In this document: positions 1 to 9,118 of the stretch, piece by piece
Position numbering within the stretch: the first letter of the stretch is position 1
Layout of the letters: each line of letters opens with the position of its first letter
Source of the DNA: Martinezella rhizogenes
GTDB lineage: Bacteria; Pseudomonadota; Alphaproteobacteria; Rhizobiales; Rhizobiaceae
DNA length: 64,000 nt
NCBI GenBank assembly: GCA_013322215.1
Contig: JAAMEZ010000022.1
Span: forward strand, 1 to 64,000
Reading direction: 5' to 3'
Made by a program: the position numbers and the translations under genes
The notes under the pieces: generated by a model
Seen by the model: only the letters and a program-made list of their open reading frames with translations
Databases searched by the model: none
What the model was told of the DNA's origin: nothing

Positions 1-2624
1 ATCGCATAGAGCTGGCTTGCCTGATTGCCGGAGAGCTTTTCCTGGGCCGACAGGCTGGTCCACTCATGGCTGAAGCCGGGCGGCAGGGTCGCCATGATCT
101 TGTCGATCTCGTTCATGGCATCACCCGAGGAGACCCCCGGTGCGGCCGAGCCCTGGATTTCGACGGCCGACGAGCCGTTATAGCGTTCCAGACGCGGCGA
201 ACCATAGGTCCATTCGCCGTTCGAGAAGGCCGAGAACGGCACCATGTCGCCACCGGAGTTACGCACATACCAGCGGCCGAAGTCCTCCGGCTGCATGCGG
301 AAGTCCTTATCCGCCTGCACGTAAACCTTCTTGACGCGGCCGCGGTCGATGAAGTCGTTGACGTAGGTGCCGCCCCACGCCGTCGATAGCGTCGTGTCGA
401 TGTCAGAGAGCGTGATATTGAGCGCGCTCGCCTTTTCCTGATCGATGTTGACAGAATATTGCGGCGTATCTTCCTGTCCATTCGGACGGGTGCCGAAGAG
501 CTTCGGATTCTTGGCGGCGGCGCCGAGCAACTGGTTGCGCGCCTGGATGAGTGCGGCATGGCCGGCGCCATTGATATCCTTGATGAAGAAGTCGAAACCG
601 CTCGAGCTGCCGAAGCCGGGGATTGCCGGCGGAGCCAGTGCGAAGACGCTGCCGTCCTTGATCTTCGAGAAGGCGCCCATCGCACGGCCGGCAATGGCCT
701 GAGCCTTCGACTGCGGCGTCTTGCGCTGATCGAAGTCCTTCAATCGGACGAAGACAATACCGACGTTCTGGCCCTGGCCGCTGAAGCCGAAACCTGCGAC
801 GGCAAACGCACCTTCGACATAATCCTTCTCGTTGTTGAGATAGTAGTCCTTGACCTGGTTAAGCACGGTCCAGGTTCGGGAATCCGTCGCACCCGGGGGT
901 AGCTGGATCGCCGTCAGAAGGATGCCCTGGTCTTCATCCGGCAAGAAGGAACTCGGAAGACGATTGAAGAGGTAGGCAACGCCGCCGCCGATGACGACGA
1001 AGATGAGCAGGAAGACGATGCTCAGGCGGATCATGCCGTGCACGCCGCGCTGGTAGCGATGCGTCGCCCGCTCGAAGTTGCGGTTGAACCAGCCGAAGGC
1101 GCCCTTTTCCTTCGCCCCATGCTTGGGCTTTCTGAGAATAGTGGCGCAAAGGGCTGGGGTCAGGATCAGAGCGACGATGACCGACAACACCATGGCCGAG
1201 ACGATCGTCACCGAGAACTGGCGGTAGATGATGCCGACCGAACCGGAGAAGAAGGCCATCGGAATGAACACAGCCGACAAGACCGTGGCGATGCCGATCA
1301 GCGCGCCGGTGATTTCCTGCATCGACTTGATCGTCGCCTCGCGTGGCGACAATCCCTCTTCCTCCATCACGCGTTCGACGTTCTCGACGACGACGATGGC
1401 GTCGTCGACCAACAGGCCGATGGCGAGCACCATGCCGAACATGGTCAATGTATTGATCGAGTATCCGAAGAGCGCCAGCACGCCGAAGGTGCCGAGCAGG
1501 ACGACCGGGACGGCGAGCGTCGGGATCAGCGTGGCACGGATGTTCTGCAGGAAGACGAACATGACGATGAAGACGAGCACGATGGCTTCGAACAGCGTCT
1601 TGACCACGTCCTCGATCGACAGCTTCACGAAGGGCGTCGTATCGTAGGGATAGACCACTTCGACGTTCGGCGGCAGGGTCTGGCTCAGATTGTTGATGGC
1701 CGTTCTGACCGCTTCCGCCGTGTTGATGGCATTCGCGCCGGAGGCGAGCATGACGGCAAGACCGGCCGAAGGATGACCGTTATAGGTGCTCGACGTCGTG
1801 TAGCTTTCCGCTCCGAGCTCGACGGTGGCGACATCGTTGAGACGGACGAGCGAGCCGTTGGACTGGCTCTTCAGGATGATGTTTTCGAATTGCTCAGGCG
1901 TCTGCAGGCGGCTTTTGGCGGTTACCGTCGCGTTCAGCTGTTGACCCTTGCGTTGCGGCAGGGCACCGAGCTGACCGGCCGAAACCTGTGAATTCTGTGC
2001 CTGGATCGCGGTGGTGACGTCGCTCACCATCAGCTGATACTTGGCGAGTTTGTCGGGATCGACCCAGATGCGCATGGCGTATCCGGAGCCGAAAATCTGC
2101 GTGTTGCCAACGCCTTCGATACGTTTCAGCGTATCGTTGAGCGTGCTCGAAACGTAGTCGGCGAGGTCGTTTGAATTGAGCTTGCCGTCCTTCGATACGA
2201 AACCGACGACCATGAGGAAGTTCGAAGTCGATTTGGAAACGACGATACCGCTTGTCTGGACCGTCGTCGGCAATTGCGCGGTGACGAGCTGCAGCTTGTT
2301 CTGCACCTGCATCTGCGCAACGTCCGAATCCGCCTTGTTGTTAAAGGTCAGCGAGATCGATGCCTGGCCGGTCGAGGTCGACGTCGAGGTCATGTAGTCA
2401 AGATTATCGATGCCGGTCATGCCCTGCTCGATGACCTTGGTCACCGAGTTTTCGACGGTTGCGGCGTCTGCGCCCGAATAGGTCGCGGAAATGCTCACCG
2501 TTGTCGGTGCGATCTGCGGATATTGCGAGATCGACAGGGTGAAGATCGACAGCGCACCCGCCAGCATGATGACGATGGCGATAACCCAGGCAAAGATCGG
2601 CCGGTCAATGAAGAAACGAGACAT
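1..2624 (-). CDS. RND multidrug efflux inner-membrane permease, AcrB/MexB family (3' end outside window)
   Basis: Proton-driven exporter subunit of a tripartite efflux pump. The reverse-strand start at 2624 gives an N-terminus beginning [18 protein letters not shown], the standard first helix of the HAE1 family. About 875 codons are present of the usual 1030-1050, so the last membrane helices are missing because the window ends, not because the gene is broken. A helix with the [13 protein letters not shown] motif carries the paired aspartates of the proton relay. The start lies 9 bases after the stop of the periplasmic adaptor gene, so the two form an operon repressed, I infer, by the divergent TetR protein. 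Substrates cannot be told from sequence. Confidence 0.95.
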   Translation of the reverse strand, partial: MSRFFIDRPIFAWVIAIVIMLAGALSIFTLSISQYPQIAPTTVSISATYSGADAATVENSVTKVIEQGMTGIDNLDYMTSTSTSTGQASISLTFNNKADSDVAQMQVQNKLQLVTAQLPTTVQTSGIVVSKSTSNFLMVVGFVSKDGKLNSNDLADYVSSTLNDTLKRIEGVGNTQIFGSGYAMRIWVDPDKLAKYQLMVSDVTTAIQAQNSQVSAGQLGALPQRKGQQLNATVTAKSRLQTPEQFENIILKSQSNGSLVRLNDVATVELGAESYTTSSTYNGHPSAGLAVMLASGANAINTAEAVRTAINNLSQTLPPNVEVVYPYDTTPFVKLSIEDVVKTLFEAIVLVFIVMFVFLQNIRATLIPTLAVPVVLLGTFGVLALFGYSINTLTMFGMVLAIGLLVDDAIVVVENVERVMEEEGLSPREATIKSMQEITGALIGIATVLSAVFIPMAFFSGSVGIIYRQFSVTIVSAMVLSVIVALILTPALCATILRKPKHGAKEKGAFGWFNRNFERATHRYQRGVHGMIRLSIVFLLIFVVIGGGVAYLFNRLPSSFLPDEDQGILLTAIQLPPGATDSRTWTVLNQVKDYYLNNEKDYVEGAFAVAGFGFSGQGQNVGIVFVRLKDFDQRKTPQSKAQAIAGRAMGAFSKIKDGSVFALAPPAIPGFGSSSGFDFFIKDINGAGHAALIQARNQLLGAAAKNPKLFGTRPNGQEDTPQYSVNIDQEKASALNITLSDIDTTLSTAWGGTYVNDFIDRGRVKKVYVQADKDFRMQPEDFGRWYVRNSGGDMVPFSAFSNGEWTYGSPRLERYNGSSAVEIQGSAAPGVSSGDAMNEIDKIMATLPPGFSHEWTSLSAQEKLSGNQASQLYA

Positions 2625-2633
2625 TGAACCACC

Positions 2634-3938
2634 TCACTTCTGAGCGCCGGAGGCGGCTTTGGTATCTGTCTTTTCCAACCCGGCCTGCTCCGTTGACGGC
2701 TTGCTGTCGGCTGCGGCCTGCTTTAATTCGCCGGTCGCATCATCGATGGTCACAGGAGAGACATTGACTTCCTGCCCGTCGCGGATGCGCTGGACGCCTT
2801 CGACGACAACGCGATCGCCGTCGGCGACCCCTTGATTGACGAGCCAGCTGTTGCCGATGCTGCGCTCCACCTTCAAGACCCGCTGCTGCACCTTGCCCTC
2901 GGCTGTCACGAACATGGCGATCGGTTCGCCCTTCGTGTTGCGCGTCACGGCGCGCTGCGGCACCAGGAAGCTGTTTTCGGCAATGCCTTCCTGAATAGTC
3001 GCGCGCACATACATGCCCGGCAGCAGAACACGGTCGGGATTGGGGAAGACGGCGCGGACGGTAATGGTGCCGACGGCTTCAGCGACGGAAGATTCCGCAA
3101 ACTCCAGCTTGCCGGTTTCCTTGTATTGGCTGCCGTCTTCAAGCGTCAGATGCACGGAGACATTGTCGCCGCTTGTCTTCAGCCGGCCGTCGGCGACGGC
3201 GCGGCGGAATTCGAGCAGATTGGTGCTCGACTGTGTCACATCGACATTGATCGGATCGAGCTGACGAATGGTGGTCAGCGCCGTCGTTTGCTCGGCGGTG
3301 ACGAGGGCGCCGACCGTGACGGCCGAAGCATCGACGCGGCCGCCGATCGGCGCGCGCATCTTGGTGTAGTTGAGATTGATACGCGCCGTCTCCAGGGCAG
3401 CTCTCGCCGATGCCACGTCGGCATTCGCCTGAGCCAAAGTGGAAAGTGCGTCATCCAGATTTTGCTTGCTGACCGCGTCCTGCGCCGTCAGGCTCTTATA
3501 GCGATCTACTTTCGACTGGGCGCTGGGCACGGCTCCTTCCGCCTTTTGCAGGGCGGCAGTGGCGCTGTCATAGGATGCCTGGAAGGAGGCCGGATCAATC
3601 TCGTAGAGGACATCGCCTGCGTTGACCTCGCTGCCTTCCTTGAAGTTGCGGCTGCGGATGATGCCACCGACCTGCGGCCGCACTTCGGCGACGAGGTAGG
3701 CGCTGGTGCGGCCAGGCAGTTCGGCGGTGATGGCGACGGATTGCGGATGCAGCGCCATTGCGCTGACTTCCGTCTTGACGACGGGAGTAGTGTTCTGGGC
3801 GGAATTCTGCTGGTTGCAGCTTGCCAGCAACATCGCAGCGACAATTCCGGCGGCGGTCAGCGAGCCGCGGCCAACCGAAAGGCGGGCGGATATCACTGGA
3901 GATGCGAGTGCAGAAGTGGGAGGGGCGAGCTTTCGCAC
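2634..3938 (-). CDS. RND efflux periplasmic adaptor (membrane fusion protein), lipoprotein
   Basis: AcrA/MexA-type adaptor joining the RND permease to an outer-membrane channel; 434 aa. I chose the GTG at 3938 because an AGGAAA ribosome site lies just upstream and because any longer reading would run into the divergent regulator. The N-terminus has a hydrophobic stretch ending in the lipobox LASC near residue 38, so it should be a lipoprotein. Next come the EVRPQVGGII biotinyl-lipoyl half motif, a coiled-coil hairpin (roughly residues 110-180), the second lipoyl half with MRAPIGGRV, and a beta-barrel with LLPGMYVRATI. It is the first gene of the operon. No outer-membrane channel gene is visible inside the window. 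Confidence 0.95.
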   Translation of the reverse strand: MRKLAPPTSALASPVISARLSVGRGSLTAAGIVAAMLLASCNQQNSAQNTTPVVKTEVSAMALHPQSVAITAELPGRTSAYLVAEVRPQVGGIIRSRNFKEGSEVNAGDVLYEIDPASFQASYDSATAALQKAEGAVPSAQSKVDRYKSLTAQDAVSKQNLDDALSTLAQANADVASARAALETARINLNYTKMRAPIGGRVDASAVTVGALVTAEQTTALTTIRQLDPINVDVTQSSTNLLEFRRAVADGRLKTSGDNVSVHLTLEDGSQYKETGKLEFAESSVAEAVGTITVRAVFPNPDRVLLPGMYVRATIQEGIAENSFLVPQRAVTRNTKGEPIAMFVTAEGKVQQRVLKVERSIGNSWLVNQGVADGDRVVVEGVQRIRDGQEVNVSPVTIDDATGELKQAAADSKPSTEQAGLEKTDTKAASGAQK

Positions 3939-3976
3939 GTTGCTATTTCCTGTTGCCTTATTTATAGTACCAAGTC

Positions 3977-3995
3977 GTACAGAAAATATTTGTAC
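3977..3995. promoter_or_regulatory. Palindromic operator between efflux operon and tetR
   Basis: The sequence GTACAGAAAATATTTGTAC has perfect 5-base outer arms (GTACA/TGTAC) around an AT-rich core. It sits in the 65-base gap between the adaptor start and the TetR-family start. An extra GTAC lies at 3967-3970. The position and symmetry fit a TetR dimer site that represses both directions; binding itself is inferred. Confidence 0.6.
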
Positions 3996-4003
3996 TGCTT
4001 CAA

Positions 4004-4717
4004 ATGTCAATCGTATTCGGCTGTTGGGGTCAAGACGGTGTGCTGACAAAGGAACGAACAGCCAAGGCCGATCAGGTCGCCAAGCGCCGCCCGCGCGGTC
4101 GTCCGAAGACTGTGAACGACGATGCGCGCCGCGCGGAGATCGTTGCGGAGGCGCGCGCGACCTTCTACGAGCTGGGTTACGGCGGCACAACTATGGATCT
4201 GGTTGCTGCCCGATGCCGGATTTCTAAGCAGACCCTCTACAGGTTGTTTCCAAGCAAGACCGATCTCTTCACAGCGATTATCGCCGAGCATCGCGCATCC
4301 ATGTTGGCCCTGCCGCGGCCTGCGGATGAGAACTTGCCGTTCGACAAGGCGCTCGAGCTGATATTCATGATCGACATCGATGAAGATCAGGAGCGCGAAC
4401 GAGACGCCTTCATTCACCTTGCCATCAGCGAATCGCAGCAATCTCCGGAGATCGCGACGTTGATGCACACTTATGGCGCCAGACAATCACAGCGGATGCT
4501 GGCGGATTGGCTTATCGAACAGCAGCGGCGCGGCCTGATCGAAATTGCTGATCCGGCAAGCGGCGCGCGCATGTTGATGAGCATGATCTTCGATGCGATG
4601 ATTTCGAGGCCGGGCCATCCGAAGGATTGGACGGACCGCGAAACGCGGTTGCGCCATGTGCGCCATTGCATCGCGATTTTTACCGCGGGCGTCCAGCCGC
4701 GCAAAGCCGGTCGCTGA
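4004..4717 (+). CDS. TetR/AcrR-family repressor of the divergent efflux operon
   Basis: Transcriptional repressor of 237 aa. A basic N-terminal arm (RRPRGRPKT) precedes the helix-turn-helix TTMDLVAARCRISKQTLYRLF at about residues 62-82; the rest is an all-helical ligand-binding domain ending with a C-terminal domain like that of AcrR/AmeR relatives. The gene is divergent from the RND efflux operon with a palindrome between them, so local autoregulation and pump repression are likely. The start is uncertain: the ATG at 4004 is used here, but a GTG at 4040 would give a protein starting at LTKERTAKAD and would leave more room for the operator. Confidence 0.9.
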   Translation: MSIVFGCWGQDGVLTKERTAKADQVAKRRPRGRPKTVNDDARRAEIVAEARATFYELGYGGTTMDLVAARCRISKQTLYRLFPSKTDLFTAIIAEHRASMLALPRPADENLPFDKALELIFMIDIDEDQERERDAFIHLAISESQQSPEIATLMHTYGARQSQRMLADWLIEQQRRGLIEIADPASGARMLMSMIFDAMISRPGHPKDWTDRETRLRHVRHCIAIFTAGVQPRKAGR

Positions 4718-4847
4718 GGCGCATCGCGATCTTTCGGATTCGCGTCCGCGTTTGGGTCCTTGAGTTTGCGCATGTTTTTGTCGCAAGGCCGCTGCAGACT
4801 TTGGCGCGACCTGCTTTCGGCCTGTTGTCCCGACAATCCCGGCTGAC

Positions 4848-4886
4848 AAAAGAAAAATGCCGATATGGCTGCTGAGCCATACCGGC
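4848..4886 (-). terminator. Rho-independent terminator for the small gene at 4925-5164
   Basis: On the reverse strand a 12-base stem with one mismatch (4859-4870 pairing with 4875-4886, loop of 4) is followed directly by ATTTTTCTTTTG. It lies 38 bases beyond the stop of the small reverse-strand gene. Confidence 0.75.
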
Positions 4887-4924
4887 ACCGTTCCGTATCC
4901 GGCAAAGGCCGGGATTACTTTAAT

Positions 4925-5164
4925 TCAGTGTGCCACCACGTTTGCTGTGTCCGTTCCCTCTTCGAACAAGGGATTGGGCAAGCCATTTTCATACATTTCC
5001 TGCAGCACGGCCCCGAGTGCCAAATCCAGGCACCAGACCGGGAATTCCGCATTCAGGTTCTTGGCGCTCTGCCGTGCATAAGTGATGAGCCGAGCGATTG
5101 ATGCCAGTTCCTTGAGCGAGTCCGGATCCTGGTATGCTGCGTCGATCGGAAGTGCTGCTGTCAT
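4925..5164 (-). CDS. Small conserved hypothetical protein (79 aa)
   Basis: I do not recognise a named family. The ATG at 5164 is preceded by AGAGGG at good spacing, giving a 79-residue soluble protein that starts MTAALPIDAAYQDPDS. It contains a helical stretch ELASIARLITYARQSAKNL and a hydrophobic segment LDLALGAVLQEMY, and has no signal peptide or long membrane helix. A good terminator follows. It stands alone between tetR and an XRE regulator. Gene status rests on the ribosome site, terminator and normal codon use. Confidence 0.7.
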   Translation of the reverse strand: MTAALPIDAAYQDPDSLKELASIARLITYARQSAKNLNAEFPVWCLDLALGAVLQEMYENGLPNPLFEEGTDTANVVAH

Positions 5165-5495
5165 TTCGTACCCTCTATTGCCCCCGTTCCCGACAGACGA
5201 ATCGTGTCTGGCCGGGAACATGAGCAAACCGTAACGAAAGTTTTGCAGCTTGGCGCGTGACATGCGGCGTGACACGATGCGTGATTGCGGCAAAATTTTG
5301 ATTTTGCAATTTCAGGGCGTGAAATACGGCATGCAAAGGATAGGAAGGGGCCTCGCGTCGAACATTTGCGTCCAAAGCCGGCCCGGTATTTCCGCTATCA
5401 GCGAGATTTCCGTGTCGCCAGGACATCGACCTTTCAGCTTGATTTGAGTCGATGCCGGGCTGGGCGAGTTGAAATGTTCGGTGGGAGCTTAGGCT
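5165..5495. other. Intergenic region, no convincing gene
   Basis: These 331 bases lie between the start of the 79-aa gene and the stop of the XRE regulator, both on the reverse strand. They must hold the promoter of the small gene. I see an AT-rich patch at about 5285-5320 but no clear sigma70 boxes and no open frame with a ribosome site and rhizobial codon use. Confidence 0.5.
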
Positions 5496-5954
5496 CTAGT
5501 TGCGCAGGCCGAACGATACGTTTGATGCGCGCGGAAGGTGATCCGGCAATACGTCGGAAGTATTTGCCAGTGATTTGATCAGCGTCAGCACCGACTGGCG
5601 AACGCTTGGATCGTTGATCTTCATGAACGCCTTGTTGAGGCTCAGGCCTTCTTTGGACGTCAGGAAATCCGACAGATCCTCAAGGCCGTTGATTGCGCCG
5701 AGGCCATCGGTGTTCAGCGGCTGCGAATTGTCCTGCTGGAAGAAGAAGGCAACCGGTACGGCGAGCACGCTGGCGATGGCCTGCAGCCGGCTTGCGCCGA
5801 TACGATTGGTGCCCTTTTCGTATTTTTGTACCTGCTGAAACGTCACGCCGATCTGTTCGGCAAGCCGCTCCTGGCTCATGCCAAGCATAAGACGGCGCGT
5901 GCGCACGCGAGAGCCTACATAGGCATCGATCGGGTTCGGTACTTTTGCACTCAC
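5496..5954 (-). CDS. XRE-family transcriptional regulator, PhrR/PraR-like
   Basis: DNA-binding protein of 152 aa starting at a GTG (5954) with a strong AAGGAG ribosome site. The N-terminal half is a Cro/C1 helix-turn-helix: SRVRTRRLMLGMSQERLAEQ then IGVTFQQVQKYEKGTNRIG, residues about 15-52. This closely resembles the rhizobial PhrR/PraR regulators, as I remember them, which carry the same KPNPID...TFQQ(I/V)QKYEKGTNR(I/V)GASRL arrangement. The C-terminal half (FLTSKEGLSLNKAFMKIND) is helical and probably used for dimer formation. PhrR responds to acid stress and PraR represses quorum-sensing and biofilm genes, but this may be a further paralogue, so no symbol is given. Confidence 0.9.
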   Translation of the reverse strand: MSAKVPNPIDAYVGSRVRTRRLMLGMSQERLAEQIGVTFQQVQKYEKGTNRIGASRLQAIASVLAVPVAFFFQQDNSQPLNTDGLGAINGLEDLSDFLTSKEGLSLNKAFMKINDPSVRQSVLTLIKSLANTSDVLPDHLPRASNVSFGLRN

Positions 5955-6140
5955 TGCGCAATCTCCTTATTCATATAGGGCTGGTGGACTACACCATACT
6001 TTGACCCTTCATGATAAAGGGCGCGTGCTCTATCTGCCCGCAAAATGTGCGTTAAATGTGGGTGGAGTTCAACTAAAAGTCTTTTTATGTTAAGTTTTGT
6101 AACTCCGTACACGCATAAACCGCAGAAAAGCCGATTCGCG

Positions 6141-6449
6141 TCAATGCGGATTGAAGACGGAGGACGGCTTGCAATTATAGACGGGGCAAACCGGGTTATC
6201 CCTCGTCGGCACGTAGCTGCGGCCGGCATAGTCGGATATGTCGCATTGCGCGCTGTCGGCCACATAGCGATCGTAGAGAACCGGGCCGCCGCGAGGCGCA
6301 GGATAGCGCAATATCACTGCACGTTCGGCGGCGATCAGTTGCTGCACCGATGTGCAGGTTTTGCCGAGCGACTCGTAGCGGGAAATTGCCGATGCCGGCC
6401 CGGCTATCGCAATCACCGTCAGAATAAGGGCTGCGGCAATGATCCTCAT
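6141..6449 (-). CDS. Small exported Cys-containing hypothetical protein
   Basis: A 102-aa protein with a clean Sec signal peptide (MRIIAAALILTVIAIAGPASA, cleavage after ASA near residue 21). The mature part has four cysteines (in CTSVQQ, QCDIS, VCPVYNC), enough for two disulfides in the periplasm. A GGGAGA ribosome site precedes the ATG at 6449. I do not recognise the family. It is transcribed towards the XRE regulator with 186 bases between them, so it is probably a separate unit. Confidence 0.75.
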   Translation of the reverse strand: MRIIAAALILTVIAIAGPASAISRYESLGKTCTSVQQLIAAERAVILRYPAPRGGPVLYDRYVADSAQCDISDYAGRSYVPTRDNPVCPVYNCKPSSVFNPH

Positions 6450-6718
6450 CGATGGTTTCTCCCAGCCAAAGCGCTCAATCTAAAATAGTCGCGATACGGG
6501 AAATGCCAAGATGCAGTAACGCTTCCCGTTGTACGGCGAGCCGGTTCTCGTTGATCGGGTGTCAGCGGCAACGACCGTCCCGAAACGAACTGCCAACAGG
6601 CAACGAGTTGCTTTCAGCTCAATGAAAGGTTGGGCGTGCATGTCTCTCTCGCTTCAGGAGGAAGCGCGTACCGTGCGTTGTCAACCGACGCCGGTACACA
6701 AATGGAGAGGAGGACTTC

Positions 6719-7732
6719 ATGCGTGCATCCAGCATTCTCAGATATTCCGCGGCTTTTTCCCTTGCGGTGGCCGCCGCCGGTTTTGCGGCAACGGCGGCAC
6801 GGGCGGCCGACAAGATTTCAATCATGGTGGGCGGTTACGAAAAGCAGATCTATCTGCCGGCCAAGCTTGCCGAAGGGCTCGGCTATTTCAAAGACGAGGG
6901 TCTGAACGTCGAGCTTCTCAATGAGCCCGCCGGCGTCGATGCCGAGAACGAAATGCTCGCAGGTGCCGTCCAGGGTGTCGTCGGCTTCTATGACCATTGC
7001 ATCGATCTTCAGGGCAAGGGCAAGTTCGTCGAATCCGTCGTGCAGTTCAGCCAGGCGCCCGGCGAGGTCGAGCTGGTGTCGGCCAAGCATCCGGAAATCA
7101 AGTCACCAGCCGATTTCAAGGGCAAGAGCCTCGGCGTCACCGGCCTCGGATCCTCGACCAACTTCCTGACGCAGTATCTGGCCGTCAAGGCCGGCCTGAA
7201 GCTCGGGGAATTCACCTCCGTGCCGGTCGGTGCCGGTCAGACTTTCATTGCCGCCATGCAGCAGGATGCCATCCAGGCCGGCATGACGACGGAGCCGACG
7301 GTCTCGCGTCTCTTGAAAACGGGGGAAGCCAAGGTTCTCATCGACATGCGCACGATGGACGGAACGAGGGCTGTCCTCGGTGGAACCTATCCGGCTGCGT
7401 CCCTCTACATGCAAGAGTCGTGGGTCACCGATCACAAGGAGGAGGTGCAGAAGCTTGCGAATGCCTTCGTCAAGACGCTGCATTTCATCAATACCCACTC
7501 GGCCGCCGAGATCGCCGACAAGATGCCGAAAGACTTCTATGTCGGTGATAAGGACGGCTATGTGAAGGCGCTCGAAAACGGCAAGGCCATGTTCACCCCC
7601 GATGGCGTCATGCCCGAAGATGGTCCGAAAACCGTTCTTGCCGTTCTCTCCGAGTTTTCAAAGAACGTGCAGGGCAAGACGATCGACCTGTCGAAGACCT
7701 ATACGACCGAATTCGTCAAGAACGCCAAATAG
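6719..7732 (+). CDS. ABC transporter substrate-binding protein, NitT/TauT (NMT1/THI5-like), copy 1
   Basis: Periplasmic solute-binding protein of 337 aa. A Sec signal peptide ends with TAARA at about residue 29, and the mature protein starts ADKISIMVGGYEKQIYLPA. The motif LAEGLGYFKDEGLNVEL and the central GKSLGVTGLGSSTNFL are typical of the NMT1-like fold used for nitrate, sulfonate, taurine and pyrimidine precursors. GAGGAGGAC lies just before the ATG. The next gene is a near-identical second copy, followed by the ATPase and permease, so this starts an ABC import operon. The ligand is unknown. Confidence 0.93.
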   Translation: MRASSILRYSAAFSLAVAAAGFAATAARAADKISIMVGGYEKQIYLPAKLAEGLGYFKDEGLNVELLNEPAGVDAENEMLAGAVQGVVGFYDHCIDLQGKGKFVESVVQFSQAPGEVELVSAKHPEIKSPADFKGKSLGVTGLGSSTNFLTQYLAVKAGLKLGEFTSVPVGAGQTFIAAMQQDAIQAGMTTEPTVSRLLKTGEAKVLIDMRTMDGTRAVLGGTYPAASLYMQESWVTDHKEEVQKLANAFVKTLHFINTHSAAEIADKMPKDFYVGDKDGYVKALENGKAMFTPDGVMPEDGPKTVLAVLSEFSKNVQGKTIDLSKTYTTEFVKNAK

Positions 7733-7763
7733 TCTGTAGTATCGTTTCCGGCGCTGACCGGAC

Positions 7764-7792
7764 ACTTCGGGCCTTAAGTTCCATCCCGAAGT
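7764..7792 (+). other. Intercistronic stem-loop after the first binding-protein gene
   Basis: A perfect 8-base inverted repeat (ACTTCGGG/CCCGAAGT) with a 13-base loop lies 32 bases after the stop at 7732. There is no T-tract, so it is more likely an RNA-stabilising or partial attenuation structure than a full terminator. Confidence 0.5.
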
Positions 7793-7983
7793 AGAAGACT
7801 ACCGCCGGCGGCCATATTTGCGCTGCCGGCGCTCATGAAATAAAATTGCAATGTCGCCCAACAGGAATCGTGCACTGAAAGCTGACTGAAAGGTTGCTCA
7901 CGCTAGGTTTGCTGAGCTTCGTGGAGGAAGCATATTTTCTGCAGCGTCGAATGACGCAACGATTCAAACAGGAGGAGACATTG

Positions 7984-8997
7984 ATGCGTCCATCGCGCAC
8001 CTTTTTTCATACCGTAGCCCTTTCCCTCGTCATGACTGCAGCTTCCTTTGCTGCCACGGCCGCCAATGCTGCCGACAAGATCTCCATCATGGTGGGCGGC
8101 TACGAAAAGCAGATCTACCTGCCGGCCAAGCTCGCCGAATCCCTCGGTTACTTCAAGGATGAAGGCCTCGACGTCGAGCTTCTCAACGAATCCGCCGGTG
8201 TCGATGCTGAAAACCAGCTGCTCGCCGGTGCCGTTCAGGGCGTCGTCGGCTTCTACGACCACTGTGTCGACCTGCAGGCCAAAGGCAAGTTCATCAAGTC
8301 TGTCGTGCAGTTCAGCCAGGCTCCGGGTGAAGTCGAGCTGGTTTCGGCCAAGTATCCCGATATCAAGTCGTTCGCCGACCTCAAGGGCAAGCGCGCCGGC
8401 GTCACCGGCCTCGGCTCGTCCACCAATTTCCTGACGCTTTACATGGCGTCGAAGGCTGGTCTTTCTCCCGCCGATATCACGCCCGTTCCGGTCGGCGCCG
8501 GTCAGACCTTCATCGCCGCCATGCAGCAGGACGCCATCCAGGTGGGCATGACCACCGAGCCGACGATCTCGCGTCTGCTCAAGACGGGCGAAGCCAAGAT
8601 CCTCGTCGATCTGCGCACGCTGAAGGGCACCGAAGCAGCGCTCGGCGGTACCTATCCGGCCGCATCGCTCTATATGGATGCCGCATGGGTCGACGCACAT
8701 AAGGAAGAGGTGCAGAAGCTTGCGAACGCTTTCGTCAAGACGCTGCGCTTCATCAACACGCATTCTGCCGCTGAAATTGCCGACAAGATGCCGAAGGACT
8801 TCTACGTCGGCGACAAGGACGGCTACATCAAGGCTCTCGACGCCGGCAAGGAAATGTTCACGGCCGACGGCGTGATGCCGGAAGATGGTCCGAAGACCGT
8901 GCTCGCCGTGCTCTCGCAGTTCTCCAAGAACGTCAAGGGCAAGACGATCGACCTGTCGAAGACCTACACGACGGAATTCGTGAAGAACGTCAAGTAA
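7984..8997 (+). CDS. ABC transporter substrate-binding protein, NitT/TauT (NMT1/THI5-like), copy 2
   Basis: A tandem paralogue of the gene at 6719-7732 with exactly the same length (337 aa) and identical long stretches, such as ADKISIMVGGYEKQIYLPAK and the whole C-terminal run from DFYVGDKDGY onwards apart from a few changes. The ATG at 7984 follows AGGAGGAGA. Differences are scattered and mostly conservative (GEFTSVPVG versus ADITPVPVG, for example), suggesting an old duplication kept by selection. Codon use here favours C-ending codons slightly more than in copy 1. It probably feeds the same permease as copy 1. Confidence 0.93.
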   Translation: MRPSRTFFHTVALSLVMTAASFAATAANAADKISIMVGGYEKQIYLPAKLAESLGYFKDEGLDVELLNESAGVDAENQLLAGAVQGVVGFYDHCVDLQAKGKFIKSVVQFSQAPGEVELVSAKYPDIKSFADLKGKRAGVTGLGSSTNFLTLYMASKAGLSPADITPVPVGAGQTFIAAMQQDAIQVGMTTEPTISRLLKTGEAKILVDLRTLKGTEAALGGTYPAASLYMDAAWVDAHKEEVQKLANAFVKTLRFINTHSAAEIADKMPKDFYVGDKDGYIKALDAGKEMFTADGVMPEDGPKTVLAVLSQFSKNVKGKTIDLSKTYTTEFVKNVK

Positions 8998-9008
8998 GCA
9001 GTCATAAC

Positions 9009-9048
9009 GCCGCTTCCGGCCAGTTTTCAGACAGGTTCCGGAAGCGGC
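9009..9048 (+). other. Intercistronic stem-loop between binding protein and ATPase genes
   Basis: A perfect 11-base inverted repeat (GCCGCTTCCGG/CCGGAAGCGGC) with an 18-base loop starts 12 bases after the stop at 8997 and has no T-run. As in many ABC operons, such a structure can protect the binding-protein message and lower expression of downstream genes; that role is inferred. Confidence 0.6.
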
Positions 9049-9118
9049 AGTTCAAGGGACTTTACAGTTCACTGGGCTTTGCGTGCACGCCCTGAAGGCA
9101 CGCGTCAGGATCAGCACC

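Noticed and set aside
1038..1991. Long forward reading frame opposite the RND permease
   Set aside because: It is antisense to a clear AcrB-type gene and its protein is rich in Arg, Asp and His without any fold; typical of GC-rich shadow frames.
5285..5578. Forward frame of 97 aa between the small gene and the XRE regulator
   Set aside because: No ribosome site, unusual composition, and the 3' end runs into the XRE gene.
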